Assembly (NCBI GenBank): GCA_902775835.1
Contig: CACYNZ010000145.1
Span: 1-8,908, forward strand
Direction: 5' to 3'
Source of the DNA: an uncultured Eubacteriales bacterium
GTDB lineage: Bacteria; Bacillota_A; Clostridia; Christensenellales; Aristaeellaceae
DNA: 8,908 bases
Shown: positions 1 through 5,921 of the stretch, piece after piece
Layout: every line of letters begins with the position of its first letter
Position numbering within the stretch: the first letter of the stretch is position 1
The notes under the pieces: model-generated
Database searches by the model: none
Told to the model about the DNA's origin: nothing
The model's input: the letters and a program-made list of their open reading frames with translations, nothing else
Made by a program: the position numbers and the translations under genes

Positions 1-974
1 TCCAGAGCAATCAGCGCCAGCTTCAGATTCATGGCAAAACCGACAGCCGGCACGTCACGTCCGAACCTTGCGGGAAGACCATCATAGCGTCCGCCAGACA
101 GAAGCACCTGTCCCAGTGTCCCTGTCTGCACCCGGAAAACCGTGCCGGAATAGTAGGCGGCCTCCTGTGCCATGCCCAGATCGTAGGAGATTTCCTCATG
201 AATCCCCCATGTTCTCAGCATGTCCACCACCTGGCGGAGATTCCTGAGCGCCGACAGGCAAACTTCACTTTCCGTCATGCTCTCCGCCGTCTCCAGTACG
301 CGCTCATCCCCGTACAGCATGGGAAGCCGCATCAGCTTTCCGGAAAGATCCTCAGGAAGATTCCGGCCATGGAGGTAGATCTGAATGCCCAGTGAATTCT
401 TCTCCTCCACCAGCGAACGCACTTCTGAAACGTCTTCCGGTGAAAGCCCAGCCTCCTCCATGAATCCGGAAAAGAAAGCAGCCTGGCCAAGCTCCAGCTG
501 GAAATCCCTGATTCCCGCACTGCGAAGGCTTTCCACAGCCAGGGCAATCACTTCCGCATCCGCTTCCGGTCCTTTGACACCCATGAGTTCCACGCCGGCC
601 TGAGTCTGTTCCGAGAGCATGGAAAGTGTATCCCTCTCATATTTGCATGCATTCTGAAGATAGCACAGACGCAGAGGCAGCTGCTGATCCTTCAGCCGTC
701 CAGCAGCAAGCCTCGCCGCTGGCATGGTGCTGTCAGGACGCACAGCCAGAATCTGTCCTTCCTGATCAAATGTCTTCCATACATGCTCCGGCCGGAAGCC
801 CCAGGTTTCATCACTCAGGGCTTCATAGTATTCCAGGATGGGCGTTTCTATCTCCTGATAGCCCCATCTCGTAAACAGTTCCCGCAGTTCGCTCTCGAGC
901 ATCCGCTTGGCACGGCACTCAGAGGGCAGTGTATCCTGCATTCCGCCGGGAATCTGAAGTCGTCCTCTCGTCAT
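1..974 (-). CDS. hisZ: ATP phosphoribosyltransferase regulatory subunit HisZ (3' end outside window)
   Basis: HisZ is the class II aminoacyl-tRNA-synthetase-like partner that activates short-form HisG, the first enzyme of histidine biosynthesis, in the cytoplasm. The frame opens with ATG at 974-972, behind a GGAGG at 979-983, and stays open for 324 codons to the window edge. A typical HisZ has about 390 residues, so most is present. Visible motifs are GGMQDTLP (residues 10-17), RPDST (79-83, motif 2), EQTQAGVE (122-129), SYDLG (263-267), AAYYSG (272-277) and SGGRYDGL (293-300, motif 3) followed by PAVGFAM. True HisS carries R-G-L-D-Y-Y at the position where this protein reads EAAYY, so the histidine-activating arginine is missing; this favours HisZ over histidyl-tRNA synthetase. 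hisG is expected just downstream, outside the window. A strong promoter and an operator candidate precede the gene. Confidence 0.93.
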   Translation of the reverse strand, partial: MTRGRLQIPGGMQDTLPSECRAKRMLESELRELFTRWGYQEIETPILEYYEALSDETWGFRPEHVWKTFDQEGQILAVRPDSTMPAARLAAGRLKDQQLPLRLCYLQNACKYERDTLSMLSEQTQAGVELMGVKGPEADAEVIALAVESLRSAGIRDFQLELGQAAFFSGFMEEAGLSPEDVSEVRSLVEEKNSLGIQIYLHGRNLPEDLSGKLMRLPMLYGDERVLETAESMTESEVCLSALRNLRQVVDMLRTWGIHEEISYDLGMAQEAAYYSGTVFRVQTGTLGQVLLSGGRYDGLPARFGRDVPAVGFAMNLKLALIAL

Positions 975-990
975 ACTGCCTCCAATTTAT

Positions 991-1010
991 CGTGTTAAAG
1001 TGGTAACGTG
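991..1010. promoter_or_regulatory. Operator candidate on the hisZ start site (HisR/YerC-like?)
   Basis: GTTA (994-997) and TAAC (1004-1007) form an inverted repeat with a six-base centre, inside a longer partly symmetric stretch beginning CGTGTTAAAG. It starts four bases downstream of the -10 box, so it covers the predicted start site and ends eight bases before the ribosome binding site. A bound protein here would block initiation. TrpR-family HisR/YerC repressors are known to control histidine genes in Bacillota, and the location suits such a site. Assignment to that regulator is inference. Confidence 0.5.
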
Positions 1011-1014
1011 TGAA

Positions 1015-1043
1015 ATTCTACTTCATCCGTCACCATCTGTCAA
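1015..1043 (-). promoter_or_regulatory. Sigma-A promoter of hisZ
   Basis: On the minus strand a perfect -35 box TTGACA (1038-1043) is followed after exactly 17 bases by TAGAAT (1015-1020), one base from the consensus -10. The start site would fall near 1006-1009, about 33 bases upstream of the hisZ start codon, giving a short leader with no room for a T-box or attenuator. This is one of the best promoters in the window. Confidence 0.85.
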
Positions 1044-1060
1044 GGTCATGCCTTCCTGAA

Positions 1061-1074
1061 ATTATACGTACAAT
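1061..1074. repeat. Imperfect palindrome upstream of the hisZ -35 box
   Basis: ATTATACGTACAAT is symmetric around TACGTA apart from one pair. It lies 17 bases upstream of the hisZ -35 box. It could be a protein-binding site or chance; nothing else in the 1044-1113 stretch is recognisable. Confidence 0.2.
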
Positions 1075-1113
1075 CTTCTTCCTGCACAAGGTTTCCCATG
1101 CCCCGGGCGGATG

Positions 1114-1146
1114 AAAAAACCGGAACCGGCGTACTGCCGATTCCGG
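1114..1146 (-). terminator. Rho-independent terminator of the secreted-protein gene
   Basis: Reading the minus strand, CCGGAA-T-CGGC, loop AGTAC, GCCG-G-TTCCGG gives an eleven-pair stem with one G-T pair (1120-1146), followed directly by TTTTTT (1114-1119). It begins about 25 bases after the TGA of the gene at 1171-1752, and it insulates hisZ from that gene. Confidence 0.92.
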
Positions 1147-1170
1147 ACATGATGCAGTATTGTCTGCAGA

Positions 1171-1752
1171 TCAGTTGTTCTGCATAAAAGCAAGGACTTC
1201 TGCGGGAGAGATGACTGTGCTGTAGCGCGTTTCACCCACTACAAGCTCCAGACTCACTTCCTTCTCAGTATCCTGAAGTTCAAACAGCTGAGCGGACTTG
1301 CCGAATCCGCCGATAGGCGCATATCCGAACTGAGTCATGGGGAAAGCGTATCCGTCCGTATCGGCGGGATCCGTCAGCTTGATCCACTCGTCCACATCAA
1401 TGATGCCAAAACGGGGCGGATCAGTGACCAGATCATTGAAATCAATCGATTTGATTTCCTTTCCGTTCTGGTACGCCCGCAGCCCGGGTGTTGCAGCGGT
1501 TCCGATGGTCCCGATGTTCTCCACGTCCTGGGTGACAATCAGATAATCCTTTTCCTCGGAAGCGTCATGCCAGACAGCGCAGCCTTTTACTGTGAAGCGG
1601 TACAGAAAGCCGATGGCCTCCGTGCCAACCTCATATGTCCACTCTTCCAGCGGGAAGAAGGCTCTTTCCTGGGATTCCACCGGAGCTTCCACATCAAAGG
1701 AACCGCTCATCAGGGTAAGCAAAACCATCATCAGAGACAGTACTTTTAACAT
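1171..1752 (-). CDS. Small secreted protein with DUF5067/DUF4352-like Ig-fold, unknown function
   Basis: The product has 193 residues. Residues 1-17 form a signal-like segment (a lysine at 3, then hydrophobic L/V/M residues), and residues from about 40 onward look like one beta-sandwich domain, with alternating strands such as YLIVTQDVEN and SLELVVGETRYSTVI. The layout, a signal followed by a single domain containing an AYQNGKEI-like stretch, recalls DUF5067/DUF4352 extracellular proteins of Bacillota; this is resemblance, not proof. Those proteins are often lipoproteins. Here the would-be lipobox reads M15-S-G-S18, with serine (TCC) where cysteine (TGC) would be needed, so the protein may be released or held only by an uncleaved anchor. 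The ATG at 1752-1750 follows GGAAG (1762-1766) at nine bases. The gene is monocistronic, with its own promoter and terminator. No enzymatic motif is visible. Confidence 0.8.
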   Translation of the reverse strand: MLKVLSLMMVLLTLMSGSFDVEAPVESQERAFFPLEEWTYEVGTEAIGFLYRFTVKGCAVWHDASEEKDYLIVTQDVENIGTIGTAATPGLRAYQNGKEIKSIDFNDLVTDPPRFGIIDVDEWIKLTDPADTDGYAFPMTQFGYAPIGGFGKSAQLFELQDTEKEVSLELVVGETRYSTVISPAEVLAFMQNN

Positions 1753-1785
1753 TCCGATCCACTTCCTTTTTTTCTGTTATGATTG

Positions 1786-1814
1786 ATTTTAGCACAGGAC
1801 ATATGCATTTTCCA
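1786..1814 (-). promoter_or_regulatory. Extended -10 promoter of the secreted-protein gene
   Basis: On the minus strand TGC-TAAAAT (the -10 box at 1786-1791, with TG one base upstream) is spaced 17 bases from TGGAAA (1809-1814), a four-of-six -35. The start site would fall near 1778-1780, about 27 bases upstream of the start codon. The -35 overlaps an inverted repeat at 1813-1846. Confidence 0.6.
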
Positions 1815-1852
1815 GTCTGTCAGCCATTTTCAGCACAAACAGACTGTTTTTT
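1813..1852. repeat. 8-bp inverted repeat with T-run on the plus strand
   Basis: CAGTCTGT (1813-1820) pairs perfectly with ACAGACTG (1839-1846) across an 18-base spacer, and the plus strand then reads TTTTTT (1847-1852). It resembles a plus-strand terminator, but no plus-strand gene ends nearby. In the minus direction, which would serve the GH5 gene ending at 1873, no T-run follows the hairpin. Because it overlaps the -35 of the secreted-protein promoter, an operator role is an alternative. Confidence 0.45.
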
Positions 1853-1872
1853 CCACGTTTCACGCCGTCTCA

Positions 1873-2826
1873 TCACATGAATTCAAGCAGTTCCCTGCGA
1901 ACATCATCCATCCGGCTGTCTGACAGACCGAAATCCATCTCCTTGTAGCTCCAGGCACAGCGCGCAATGCCGAAGCGTTCAAATGCCGCATGAATCTGCC
2001 TGTACCATTTGAGTGCTTCCTCCGGTGCGGCACGGTCAATCACGCCGTACTCCCCGCAGTACAGTTCCGTCCCGTTTTTCTCTGCTGCCCTGACTGCAGG
2101 CTCAAAGACTTTTTCAAAAAAGTCCGCCTCCACTCCGGCCTCATCCCATGTAAGACGCACGCTCTGATCGAGATCGCGAACCCAGTAGGCACCCTGATGC
2201 GTGAACTTCAGCGGCTCATAGCAGTGAAAATTGTGCACCACCCGGGCGTCTGCCGGCGGATCCAGGGCAGGAACCGCGTGGGCACTGTTGTTATGATACC
2301 CGCCTACCAGAATCACATGATCCGGCGCATGACGCCGGATTCTGCGGATACACTCCGCGGCAATCCTGTTCCAGGCATCCATAAAGGACGGGTCTGTCAC
2401 TTCATTGAGCAGTTCAAACGCCACATGATCAGGGTCATCCGCGAATCTGGAAGCCATTTCCTCCCAGAGCCGGTAAAACCGCTCCTGATACACTTCACTG
2501 CTGAAGAAACCGGTTTCCTGTTCCCCTTCATCAAAGGAGAAGCCGGCTGTCTTGTGCAGATCAATCACCAGATTCAGCCCGTGCTTCCGGCACCAGGACC
2601 AGGCTGTCCGTATCCGGCTGAACCCCTCCTCCTTCATGCCTGTTCCATCCGCATTTTCCAGCACATTGTAATCCACGGGCAGACGGACGTGGTCCAGGCC
2701 CCAGGAAGCAATCCGGGCAATATCCTCCTCCCGGATAAACGTATCCAGACGTTCCCTTGAATAATCACACTGACTCAGCCACCCGCCAAGGTTCACACCC
2801 CGGGCAAATCCCATTTCCTTCAGCAT
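1873..2826 (-). CDS. Glycoside hydrolase family 5 (cellulase-like), cytoplasmic
   Basis: This is a retaining beta-glycosidase of the GH5 (beta/alpha)8-barrel family, probably acting on beta-linked gluco- or mannooligosaccharides; the substrate cannot be told from sequence. It has 317 residues from the ATG at 2826-2824. I chose that start because AGGGAG (2835-2840) lies eight bases upstream; an in-frame ATG farther upstream (2865) would add 13 residues without a good site. Landmarks are RGVNLGGWL (9-17), HVRLP (46-50), DLHK (89-92), LLNEV with acid/base Glu142, HNFHCYEP (198-205), YCGEYG with nucleophile Glu259, and AWSYKEMDFGL (291-301). It has no signal peptide or carbohydrate-binding module, which implies action on imported oligosaccharides. 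It is divergent to the broken GH9 gene at 3077, suggesting a former small glucan-utilisation cluster. No T-tailed terminator follows it on its own strand. Confidence 0.9.
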   Translation of the reverse strand: MLKEMGFARGVNLGGWLSQCDYSRERLDTFIREEDIARIASWGLDHVRLPVDYNVLENADGTGMKEEGFSRIRTAWSWCRKHGLNLVIDLHKTAGFSFDEGEQETGFFSSEVYQERFYRLWEEMASRFADDPDHVAFELLNEVTDPSFMDAWNRIAAECIRRIRRHAPDHVILVGGYHNNSAHAVPALDPPADARVVHNFHCYEPLKFTHQGAYWVRDLDQSVRLTWDEAGVEADFFEKVFEPAVRAAEKNGTELYCGEYGVIDRAAPEEALKWYRQIHAAFERFGIARCAWSYKEMDFGLSDSRMDDVRRELLEFM

Positions 2827-2885
2827 AGCTGTCGCTCCCTTTTTCATATACATGGATATACGCACAAATCCATGTCTTCATCTGG

Positions 2886-2891
2886 ATTATA
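2886..2891 (-). promoter_or_regulatory. Candidate -10 box for the GH5 gene
   Basis: A perfect TATAAT lies on the minus strand 60 bases upstream of the GH5 start codon. The best -35 match at 18 bases (2910-2915, TTGCGC) agrees at only three positions, so the promoter may depend on an activator or be weak. Confidence 0.45.
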
Positions 2892-2947
2892 CGCGCATCC
2901 ACTTTCTCCGCGCAATACTCCGGGAATCATCATTTTCTCACATTGCA

Positions 2948-2978
2948 TTGACTTTGAGTCCACTTCAACCTGTATAAT
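2948..2978 (+). promoter_or_regulatory. Promoter candidate for the GH9 pseudogene (chimeric reading frame)
   Basis: TTGACT (2948-2953) and a perfect TATAAT (2973-2978) are separated by 19 bases, slightly long. GACTTTGAGTC (2950-2960) within it is a perfect short inverted repeat. The start site would be near 2985, giving a leader of roughly 90-100 bases before AGAAGG and the start codons at 3077 and 3084. The 2866-3076 interval otherwise shows only the two divergent promoters and no convincing gene. Confidence 0.5.
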
Positions 2979-3076
2979 GCAGCAAATCCCGTACGCATTC
3001 CGCCTGCTTCTCCTCCTGTCTCCGCGCGGTCATCCCAGCCAGGAGAAACAGACCCATCCGCAAAGAAAGAAGGGCC

Positions 3077-3958
3077 ATGCACTATGGAACCATTCCGCCA
3101 TTTCAGTGTTGCCAGCTATATGTTCGCTTGACCGCCAGCGTCGCCGGGGATTCGGATGACCGCTGGGTGTTCACCGAAGACAATCCGGCCCGGGAACTGA
3201 TGACTGCTGCACACCTTGCCTGTATTTCGCGTGCTCTGGCTGATTTCAATCCTGAACTCTCCCGGGAGGCGCTGGACGTGTCCACGCATCTGATGCTTCA
3301 TACGCGTCTTACCGACGATCTCCCTGTCTGCACAGCCAGGCTTCACGCCGCAGCGGAGCTTCTTCTGACTACCGGAGAAAACAGGTATTCTGATATTCTG
3401 ATGTCAGAGACTGACCTGATCTCAGAAAACATGAAGCGTCTTGGATCGATCGCTGCACGTGTTGCGGACCGTCTGCCTCCGTCTTTCACGGCGGCAATCT
3501 ATCCTGCTCTCAGGGCGTGGAGAGCCGAACTGGATTCCCCTTCATCGGAAACTCCCTACGGCGTCCCGTACTGACCGCACATATGGGGTGCCGGATGGAT
3601 GATTCAGCAGATGGGCTGCGAACATTATTTCCTCACCAGGGCTTTCCCGGACCTCTTTCCCCCGGAGCTCACCTGCCGCGCCCTTGATTTTGTGCTGGGC
3701 TGTCATCCGGGAAACAGTGTTTCCTTTGCCTCCGGCGTCGGTGCATCCTCCGTAACCACAGCCTACGGATTCAATCGCGCAGACGCATCCTATATTCCGG
3801 GCGGCGTTGTCTCGGGAACAGCGCTGATCAAGCCGGATTTCCCGGAACTCAAGCAATGGCCCTATCTGTGGCAGCAGACAGAATACGTGCTGGGTGGCGG
3901 TTCTTCCCGGTTCCTTTTCCTGGTTCTCGCCGTGCAGGATCTGCTGAAACAGCTATAA
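3077..3958 (+). pseudogene. Glycoside hydrolase family 9 remnant, N-terminally truncated with in-frame TGA
   Basis: Reading one frame from 3077 to the TAA at 3956-3958 gives the C-terminal half of a GH9-type (alpha/alpha)6 endoglucanase. Diagnostic stretches are DRWVFTEDNPAREL near the start, ETPYGVPY, PHIWGAGW, LGCHPGNSVSFASGVGAS, SYIPGGVVSGTALI and WQQTEYVLGGGSS. The last probably contains the catalytic acid glutamate. A TGA at 3572-3574 splits the frame between GVPY and PHIW, where relatives usually carry a basic residue, so a single CGA to TGA change explains it. An ATG at 3599 could restart a 119-residue fragment, but it has no clear ribosome binding site. GH9 enzymes of this type usually run well over 500 residues, often with an N-terminal Ig-like domain; here only about 290 codons remain. 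Two independent lesions make a working enzyme unlikely. Confidence 0.85.
3084..3131 (+). pseudogene. Possible 5' stub of another gene fused to the GH9 remnant
   Basis: AGAAGG (3068-3073) is better spaced for ATG 3084 than for ATG 3077. From 3084 the frame reads MEPFRHFSVASYMFA and then stops at TGA (3129-3131). This short peptide resembles the N-terminus of a Bacillota protein family that begins with a P-F-x-H-F-x-V-A-S-Y pattern and continues with YAYYL-like residues; that memory is uncertain. If right, a deletion joined the promoter, leader and first codons of that gene to the middle of a GH9 gene in a different frame near 3125-3131. Confidence 0.35.
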
Positions 3959-3975
3959 AAGGCTTCTCCACTTCA

Positions 3976-4009
3976 AAACCGGTTCAGCGCACTCATGCTG
4001 AACCGGTTT
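3976..4009. terminator. Bidirectional terminator between convergent GH9 remnant and ATPase gene
   Basis: A perfect 13-bp stem (3976-3988 with 3997-4009, arm AAACCGGTTCAGC) encloses an eight-base loop. The plus-strand tail is TTTCCTTT; the minus-strand tail is TTTTG. It lies 18 bases after the GH9 stop and 27 bases after the ATPase stop, so it can serve both. Confidence 0.8.
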
Positions 4010-4035
4010 CCTTTGCTGATCATGGATTCGACCGT

Positions 4036-4758
4036 TCATGATTCATGGTCATCCAGCAGTTTCCTGAGCATCCGTTCCCGGTTTTCCAGGAACAGTCTGG
4101 TCACACTGTAGCTTTCCGTATCCTCATAGGCACATGGCCGGATGCCGTCAGAGGAAAACTCCAGGATCTCCGCATCCGGAGTCCCCAGCAGTATGGGCGA
4201 ATGCGTGGCAATGATAAACTGTGATCCGGCAGCAGCCATACGGGCTATATAGATCAGCAGACTGAGCTGCCGCTGCGGAGACAGTGCAGCTTCAGGTTCA
4301 TCCATAAGATACAGTCCCCGGCGCTCTGAGCCACTCAAAAACTCCAGAAAGCTTTCACCATGGGATACCTTGTGATAATCCGGCATCGTCCCGTCATCAT
4401 ATTCCTTCACGATTGTGGTCGCCACGTTGAAAAAGCTTTCCGCCCGGAAGAAGTACCCGGCTCTGGGCATGATCGGACCTCTGACAAGCCGGACAGCGTC
4501 CGCCAGGCTGGATACATCATCATACGTGCTGAAATGATAGTTCTTCGTTCCGCCTTCTGCATTGAATCCACTGGAAACAGCAAGGGCTTCAAGCAGCGTG
4601 GATTTTCCCGAACCGTTTTCACCGGCAAAAAATGTCACCTGTCTGTGAAATGCCAGCTGTGAAAGACTCTTCAATGCCGGGATAGACCACAGGTACGATG
4701 CCCGTTCCACCTGTCCCCAGTCAATGCAAACGGATCGGATATACAACTGCTTCATCAT
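4036..4758 (-). CDS. COG3910-like AAA/ABC-type ATPase, unknown role
   Basis: A stand-alone ABC-type nucleotide-binding protein of 240 residues, soluble and without membrane segments. It shows Walker A GENGSGKS (46-53), an SHGESFLEFLSG signature-like loop (132-143), Walker B LYLMDEP with catalytic Glu154, AALSPQRQ as D-loop (157-164), and the switch histidine in ATHSP (184-188, His186). This arrangement matches predicted ATPases of the COG3910 type, related to the SMC/RecF head rather than to transporters; no permease is nearby. The ATG at 4758-4756 follows AAGGGA at only four bases, so the adjacent ATG at 4755-4753 (second residue) may be the real start. The gene stands alone between convergent and divergent neighbours. 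A TATTAT at 4788-4793 could be its -10, but no good -35 accompanies it. Substrate and partner are unknown. Confidence 0.85.
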   Translation of the reverse strand: MMKQLYIRSVCIDWGQVERASYLWSIPALKSLSQLAFHRQVTFFAGENGSGKSTLLEALAVSSGFNAEGGTKNYHFSTYDDVSSLADAVRLVRGPIMPRAGYFFRAESFFNVATTIVKEYDDGTMPDYHKVSHGESFLEFLSGSERRGLYLMDEPEAALSPQRQLSLLIYIARMAAAGSQFIIATHSPILLGTPDAEILEFSSDGIRPCAYEDTESYSVTRLFLENRERMLRKLLDDHES

Positions 4759-4838
4759 TCATTCCCTTTCTGTATGGCGGGTCCTGGATAATAATCGGTT
4801 CTTTTGAACACCCGACACATGCATGATCATGGAATTCC

Positions 4839-4867
4839 TTGTGTCCTTTACTTCGGCATGATATCAT
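4839..4867 (+). promoter_or_regulatory. Extended -10 promoter of the deoxyribonucleotidase gene
   Basis: TTGTGT (4839-4844), a 17-base spacer, and TATCAT (4862-4867) preceded by TGA form an extended -10 promoter. The start site would fall near 4874-4876, about 25 bases upstream of the ATG at 4900. Confidence 0.5.
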
Positions 4868-4899
4868 TACGATATTAACCCTGTCCAGTGAGGTGCTTC

Positions 4900-5442
4900 A
4901 TGACGATATTGGTAGATATGGATGACACGATTGAACAGCTCCTGAAAGCATGGATCCGCCGTATCAATGAAAAGTACGGATACAGTGTCACGCTCGATCA
5001 GATTACGGACTGGAATGTCGCCGCACCTTACCCCGGGCTCACCCATCATCAGGTATACAATGTGCTGCATGAGCCCGGTTTCTGGAAAACAGTTGAGCCC
5101 ATTCCCGGAGCCGCTGAAGGTCTGAAACATTTTCTGGAACAGGGGCATGAAGTGTTTATCGTTACGGCAACCCAGCGAGAACATCTGCAGGAAAAGATGG
5201 ACGATGTTCTGTTCCGGTATTTTCCTTTTCTCACCTGGGAACAGGTTATCATTACTGGCAAAAAACAGATGATCAACGGTGATGTGCTTATTGATGACGG
5301 TATTCATAATCTGGAAGGCGGAGCCTATCAGAAAATTCTGTTTTCCGCTCCTCATAACCGTTCCTATGATGCTCCCGCACACGGTATGATTCGCGCCGAT
5401 TCGTGGGAAGACGTAGTGGCCATCATTGATCAAATGGCCTAA
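4900..5442 (+). CDS. 5'(3')-deoxyribonucleotidase, NT5C family (HAD superfamily)
   Basis: The predicted product is a cytoplasmic HAD phosphatase that removes phosphate from (deoxy)nucleoside monophosphates, contributing to nucleotide pool control. It has 180 residues. Motif I is DMDDT (6-10), with nucleophile Asp6 and general acid Asp8; motif II is VTAT (88-91); lysines follow in ITGKKQM (118-124); and motif IV is DVLIDDG (128-134) with metal-binding Asp132/Asp133. The LWSLHEPGFW-like cap region (here VLHEPGFWKTV, 55-65) is typical of the NT5C branch. The start is ATG 4900 with GAGG at 4890-4893 six bases away; a GTG at 4888 is in frame but lies on top of that site. The gene is monocistronic and ends next to the displaced tRNA-Pro fragment. 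No T-tailed terminator exists on its own strand. Confidence 0.88.
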   Translation: MTILVDMDDTIEQLLKAWIRRINEKYGYSVTLDQITDWNVAAPYPGLTHHQVYNVLHEPGFWKTVEPIPGAAEGLKHFLEQGHEVFIVTATQREHLQEKMDDVLFRYFPFLTWEQVIITGKKQMINGDVLIDDGIHNLEGGAYQKILFSAPHNRSYDAPAHGMIRADSWEDVVAIIDQMA

Positions 5443-5486
5443 AAGAAAAAGCCCTGAGAAGGCTTATAAATACTAGCTTCTCAGGG
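5441..5486 (-). terminator. Displaced copy of the tRNA-Pro terminator
   Basis: On the minus strand CCCTGAGAAG (5477-5486) pairs perfectly with CTTCTCAGGG (5452-5461), followed by CTTTTTCTTTT. It is the homologue of the terminator at 5969-6015 and follows the tRNA-Pro fragment. It overlaps the last codon and stop of the nucleotidase gene on the opposite strand. Confidence 0.8.
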
Positions 5487-5531
5487 AATCAAAGTAGCGG
5501 GATTCGAACCCGCAGCCTTTTGTTCCCAAAC
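5487..5531 (-). pseudogene. 3' half of a tRNA-Pro gene (displaced att copy)
   Basis: On the minus strand this stretch matches the intact tRNA-Pro from the anticodon loop to the discriminator base. The T-arm GCGGG-TTCGAAT-CCCGC is intact, while the acceptor strand reads TACTTTG instead of CACTTCG. No D-arm or 5' acceptor strand precedes it, so it cannot be a functional tRNA. Together with its terminator it forms an 81-bp direct repeat (5451-5531 with 5980-6060, nine mismatches by my alignment). This is the expected displaced gene end after integration into the tRNA 3' end. Confidence 0.85.
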
Positions 5532-5634
5532 TCCCCGAAACTGGTTTGCCTAGCGTTTCTGAATTGCGAGAAATGCCGTAGTTAAGGCCTTTTGGATTGT
5601 ACATCGTTTTCCGAAGATGTCAATTTTCGGATGG

Positions 5635-5657
5635 ATTCCCCCCAAATTCCCCCAAAA
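5635..5657. repeat. Left tandem repeat (candidate integrase arm sites)
   Basis: ATTCCCCCCAAA (5635-5646) is followed by a second, one-base-shorter copy sharing its first A (5646-5656). The unit matches the right-hand repeat ACTCCCACCAAA at 10 of 12 positions and has the same orientation. Confidence 0.5.
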
Positions 5658-5740
5658 GGAAACAAGCAAGAATGCCTATGGAATAAGGATAGTCGAAGTA
5701 TAGTTTTAGGAAATGAATGGCAGCATGAAACGATATTATC

Positions 5741-5903
5741 CTGATTGCAAGCGGCGTTTCTATCAGGGATGTGTCGGCCCACCTGGGACATGCTCAGACA
5801 AGCACCACCATGGACATATATGCTCATGCGCTCAGAGATGCCGAGGAAAAAGACAGCTTCAGCTTTTGACCAGGCAATGAAAGCAGCCAGGAAGAAGGCT
5901 TGA
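5741..5903 (+). pseudogene. C-terminus of a tyrosine recombinase (integrase), frameshifted
   Basis: From 5741 the frame reads LIASGVSIRDVSAHLGHAQ and then TSTTMDIYAHAL. This is the classic end of phage/ICE integrases: the LGH box, then the catalytic tyrosine in D-I-Y-A-H (Tyr codon 5819-5821). After GCC GAG GAA the five-A run at 5847-5851 puts the frame into a TGA at 5867-5869. With four As the reading becomes EEKTASAFDQAMKAARKKA and stops at 5901-5903, a normal integrase tail. Upstream of 5741 the expected H-x-L-R-H-T box is not recognisable, so the protein has lost its N-terminal, core-binding and most catalytic parts. Orientation toward the tRNA-Pro att site is as expected for the integrase of an element integrated there. 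Confidence 0.85.
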
Positions 5904-5921
5904 GAACATGAATTCAGGCCG

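Noticed and set aside
1..974. Histidyl-tRNA synthetase (HisS) as an alternative to HisZ
   Set aside because: The R-G-L-D-Y-Y histidine-binding motif of HisS is replaced by residues without the arginine, and motif spacing fits HisZ.
985..1113. T-box riboswitch in front of hisZ
   Set aside because: The GTGGTAAC stretch faintly recalls a T-box, but the promoter lies only about 30 bases upstream of the ribosome binding site and there is no specifier stem, antiterminator or terminator between them.
1990..2760. A 256-codon plus-strand frame opposite the GH5 gene
   Set aside because: It is a mirror frame of a gene with clear catalytic motifs; it has no ribosome binding site or recognisable domain and a composition typical of antisense reading.
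3572..3574. TGA in the GH9 frame read as a recoded tryptophan or selenocysteine
   Set aside because: TGA ends intact genes in this window (secreted protein, GH5, CpsC), so it is a normal stop, and GH9 relatives do not use selenocysteine here.
4867..5433. A 188-codon minus-strand frame opposite the deoxyribonucleotidase gene
   Set aside because: The plus-strand frame has complete HAD motifs and a ribosome binding site; the minus frame has neither.
5451..5486. Hairpin after the deoxyribonucleotidase gene as its own terminator
   Set aside because: On the plus strand it is followed by AATCAAAG with no T-run; its T-run is on the minus strand and it is homologous to the tRNA-Pro terminator.
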